A DNA stretch of 39,769 nt, taken from assembly GCA_019233825.1 (NCBI GenBank), contig JAFAMB010000026.1, forward strand, positions 1-39,769, in the 5' to 3' direction. The DNA is from Verrucomicrobiota bacterium (GTDB taxonomy: Bacteria > Verrucomicrobiota > Verrucomicrobiia > Chthoniobacterales > JAFAMB01). The notes beneath the pieces are model-generated. The model was not told the DNA's origin and searched no databases. It worked only from the letters and a program-made list of their open reading frames with translations. Position 1 is the stretch's first letter; each line of letters opens with the position of its first letter. The translations under genes and the position numbers were made by a program. This document shows positions 38,413-39,769 of this stretch, piece by piece.

Positions 38413-38964
38413 ATGAAAAAATCAATGATCGCCCTGGTTGGCCTCATCTCGATAGGTAGCGGAATTTTTCAGCAAAGCAGGGCCGGCACTTTAAATGGCG
38501 TTTTGATCAGTGGCAGCATGTACTTTGACGGAGGACATACAATCAGTGGCGACCAAAGCGTCATCGTCATGAGCTTAGGTACCGACCCGGAATCGCCCTG
38601 CGAGTTTCATTTTCCCGGTGACGACAGGTCCTACTGGACCTTGAGCAAATACATCACCGCGCCCACTCCGACCCCCGCGCCGACTCCCAGCACGAATTCT
38701 ACGCCAGCTCCGGCAGCGGCTGCTCCAACACCTCAACCGGTGCAGGAGCAGTACAACGACCACGCTGTCGTCGCGCAGCCTACGCCGCCGCTAAAGCGCC
38801 GGCACGCGATCAAGGAAGGCGAGCCCGATGAGGATGGCAAGATCTGGCACCGCGATGCCGAGGGGCACCTCAAATGGCTACCGGCTAACAAAGCACGCCG
38901 GGATGAGAAAGTGCCTCTCGGCGAATCGTCTGGCGCATCCGTACCCACAAATGACGGCAATTAA
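38413..38964 (+). CDS. Secreted proline-rich protein, unknown function
   Basis: The ATG at 38413 (MKKSMIALVGLISIGSGIF), preceded by GGAAG, starts a signal peptide, possibly cleaved near QSRAGT. The mature part has a small domain (LNGVLISGSMYFDGGHTISG), then a Pro/Thr/Ala linker (APTPTPAPTPSTNSTPAPAA) and a charged C-terminal part (EDGKIWHRDAEGHLKWLPAN). The track start at 38302 (GTG) would bury the signal. About 183 residues. I do not recognise a family; it is probably exported or surface-attached. Confidence 0.6.
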   Translation: MKKSMIALVGLISIGSGIFQQSRAGTLNGVLISGSMYFDGGHTISGDQSVIVMSLGTDPESPCEFHFPGDDRSYWTLSKYITAPTPTPAPTPSTNSTPAPAAAAPTPQPVQEQYNDHAVVAQPTPPLKRRHAIKEGEPDEDGKIWHRDAEGHLKWLPANKARRDEKVPLGESSGASVPTNDGN

Positions 38965-39117
38965 TGATTTCGCAATCGGCTCATTGGGATCGGCTATGGC
39001 CTGAACCGCAATCGATTTGTTCCGCAGCTGAGCCACTGTTGTAATCCCTGACTCCTTTGTTACGATGATCTTCTGCACGTTGAACAGTTCCGCTCTCATG
39101 GAGGCACTCGTAGATGG
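38965..39117 (-). pseudogene. Fragment of an ABC solute-binding protein (family 3-like)
   Basis: The minus-strand stretch LFNVQKIIVTKESGITTVAQ followed by LRNKSIAVQAIADPN matches the region of periplasmic solute-binding proteins where the ligand-binding domain crosses over (compare the usual xxxSGIxxxxDLKGKxVxV pattern). The frame is closed by a TAG just upstream and no signal peptide or remainder of the protein is found. It is a decayed remnant, lying antisense and next to the secreted protein gene. Confidence 0.5.
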
Positions 39118-39375
39118 CTACTAACTCTCTGACAAATGAATTTTAATTAGCGATGTCTTCGAAGTTAACTCCGTCGTTTACCAACAATTCTTCCTACAAC
39201 ATCCCAATTTAAACAGGCAACTGATAACTGTGCCCTAATCATATTATTCGCGTCTGCGCAATGCTGGGCTTCTGCCTAGCGTCGCCCAATATCCACGCCG
39301 TCCACTCCTTTAGTTTGCAGTGGGCTGGAATCCGGAAGACGCGACAGCATCGGCGCGGTCGATTTGCCTTAAAAT
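39118..39375. other. AT-richer stretch without a gene
   Basis: Several stop codons in all frames and lower GC than the neighbourhood. A short minus-strand peptide ending VNDGVNFEDIAN looks coding-like but has a stop close upstream. Nothing further can be supported. Confidence 0.4.
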
Positions 39376-39741
39376 TTAGTGACCGACACCGCCAGACTCC
39401 CCCCTCTCAAGATGGTCAACCATCCGTTGGACAACCTCCAGATAATTCTTCTTGAAGGCACGGACAGCCTCGTCAACTTTGCCCTTCCGATAATATTCTA
39501 TGAGCACCTCTCGTTGTCGGGGCCTTGTCGCCGGATCTGGGAAGAGCTTGAGGGATAACGGGTAATAGCGAGTGGTTCGGTCGTCCAGTCGCTCGAAATT
39601 TCCCACCGTAACTACTCGTTTCACTACTAGTCGATCCGTATTGCGGCGGAGTTTCTGCCGGCGCGCCGACTTGCCAATCCCGCTTTCCTTTCTTAATATC
39701 GCGGCCGCGCCAAATTCCCGGATCAACGATTCCACCAGCAT
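39376..39741 (-). other. Doubtful ORF, possible C-terminal part of a helical regulator
   Basis: The 121-residue frame ends in a helical segment (RQREVLIEYYRKGKVDEAVR then FKKNYLEVVQRMVDHLERGE) that recalls the C-terminal helices of FCD-type GntR regulators. The N-terminal half is basic and unlike that family. A stop lies just upstream in frame, and a different frame is open to the window edge, so a frameshift or a decayed gene is possible. Function is not assigned. Confidence 0.3.
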
Positions 39742-39769
39742 GAAGCACCGTGGCCAAAAATACGATCAC

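Overview
The window looks like a chromosomal housekeeping segment of a free-living bacterium of the Verrucomicrobiota (PVC) type. That placement is inference from gene content and protein style: bactofilins, a fused zinc-ribbon/bactofilin, a long two-part U32 protein, ribosomal proteins with low-complexity tails, and palindromic intergenic repeats. No rRNA or tRNA gene is visible to test it.

Layout. 1-2064: a small zinc-ribbon protein, then a convergent coaX-ROK kinase pair. 2221-9200: hemB (+), an MFS exporter and a long U32 protein (-), then a + strand run of polysaccharide deacetylase, a small unknown protein and a calcineurin-like phosphoesterase. 9212-25958: one long minus-strand str/S10/spc/alpha ribosomal block. 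In transcription order it reads rpsL, rpsG, fusA, rpsJ, rplC, rplD, rplW, rplB, rpsS, rplV, rpsC, rplP, rpmC, rpsQ, rplN, rplX, rplE, rpsH, rplF, rplR, rpsE, rplO, secY, map, infA, rpmJ, rpsM, rpsK, rpsD. tuf, rpsN, rpmD, rpoA and rplQ are missing from their usual places. A strong terminator/attenuator hairpin sits between infA and rpmJ. 26267-26786: rnpB, type A RNase P RNA with two enlarged hairpins. 26829-31943: a pterin dehydratase, cysK, a TPR membrane protein, two bactofilin-family genes and a pyridine nucleotide-disulfide oxidoreductase. 32272-37623: gyrB and gyrA. 37624-39769: a gene-poor, decayed stretch with one secreted proline-rich protein, a fragment of a solute-binding protein and a doubtful ORF at the edge.

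The block makes ribosomes (ribosomal proteins, EF-G, IF-1), processes nascent proteins and tRNAs (methionine aminopeptidase, SecY, RNase P), and supplies cofactors (CoaX, HemB, CysK) and DNA supercoiling (gyrase).

The most unusual signals are repeats invading essential loci. rpsQ has an N-terminal extension made from five 15-bp units of a palindromic repeat that resembles an intergenic element elsewhere in the window. rnpB has two long hairpins sharing the same 12-nt arms. Telomere-like heptamer arrays in inverted orientation flank a 120-nt core between gyrB and gyrA, with a smaller relative between the oxidoreductase and the bactofilin. GyrA also has Met and Pro at the two quinolone-contact positions, and SecY appears to have an eleventh membrane helix.
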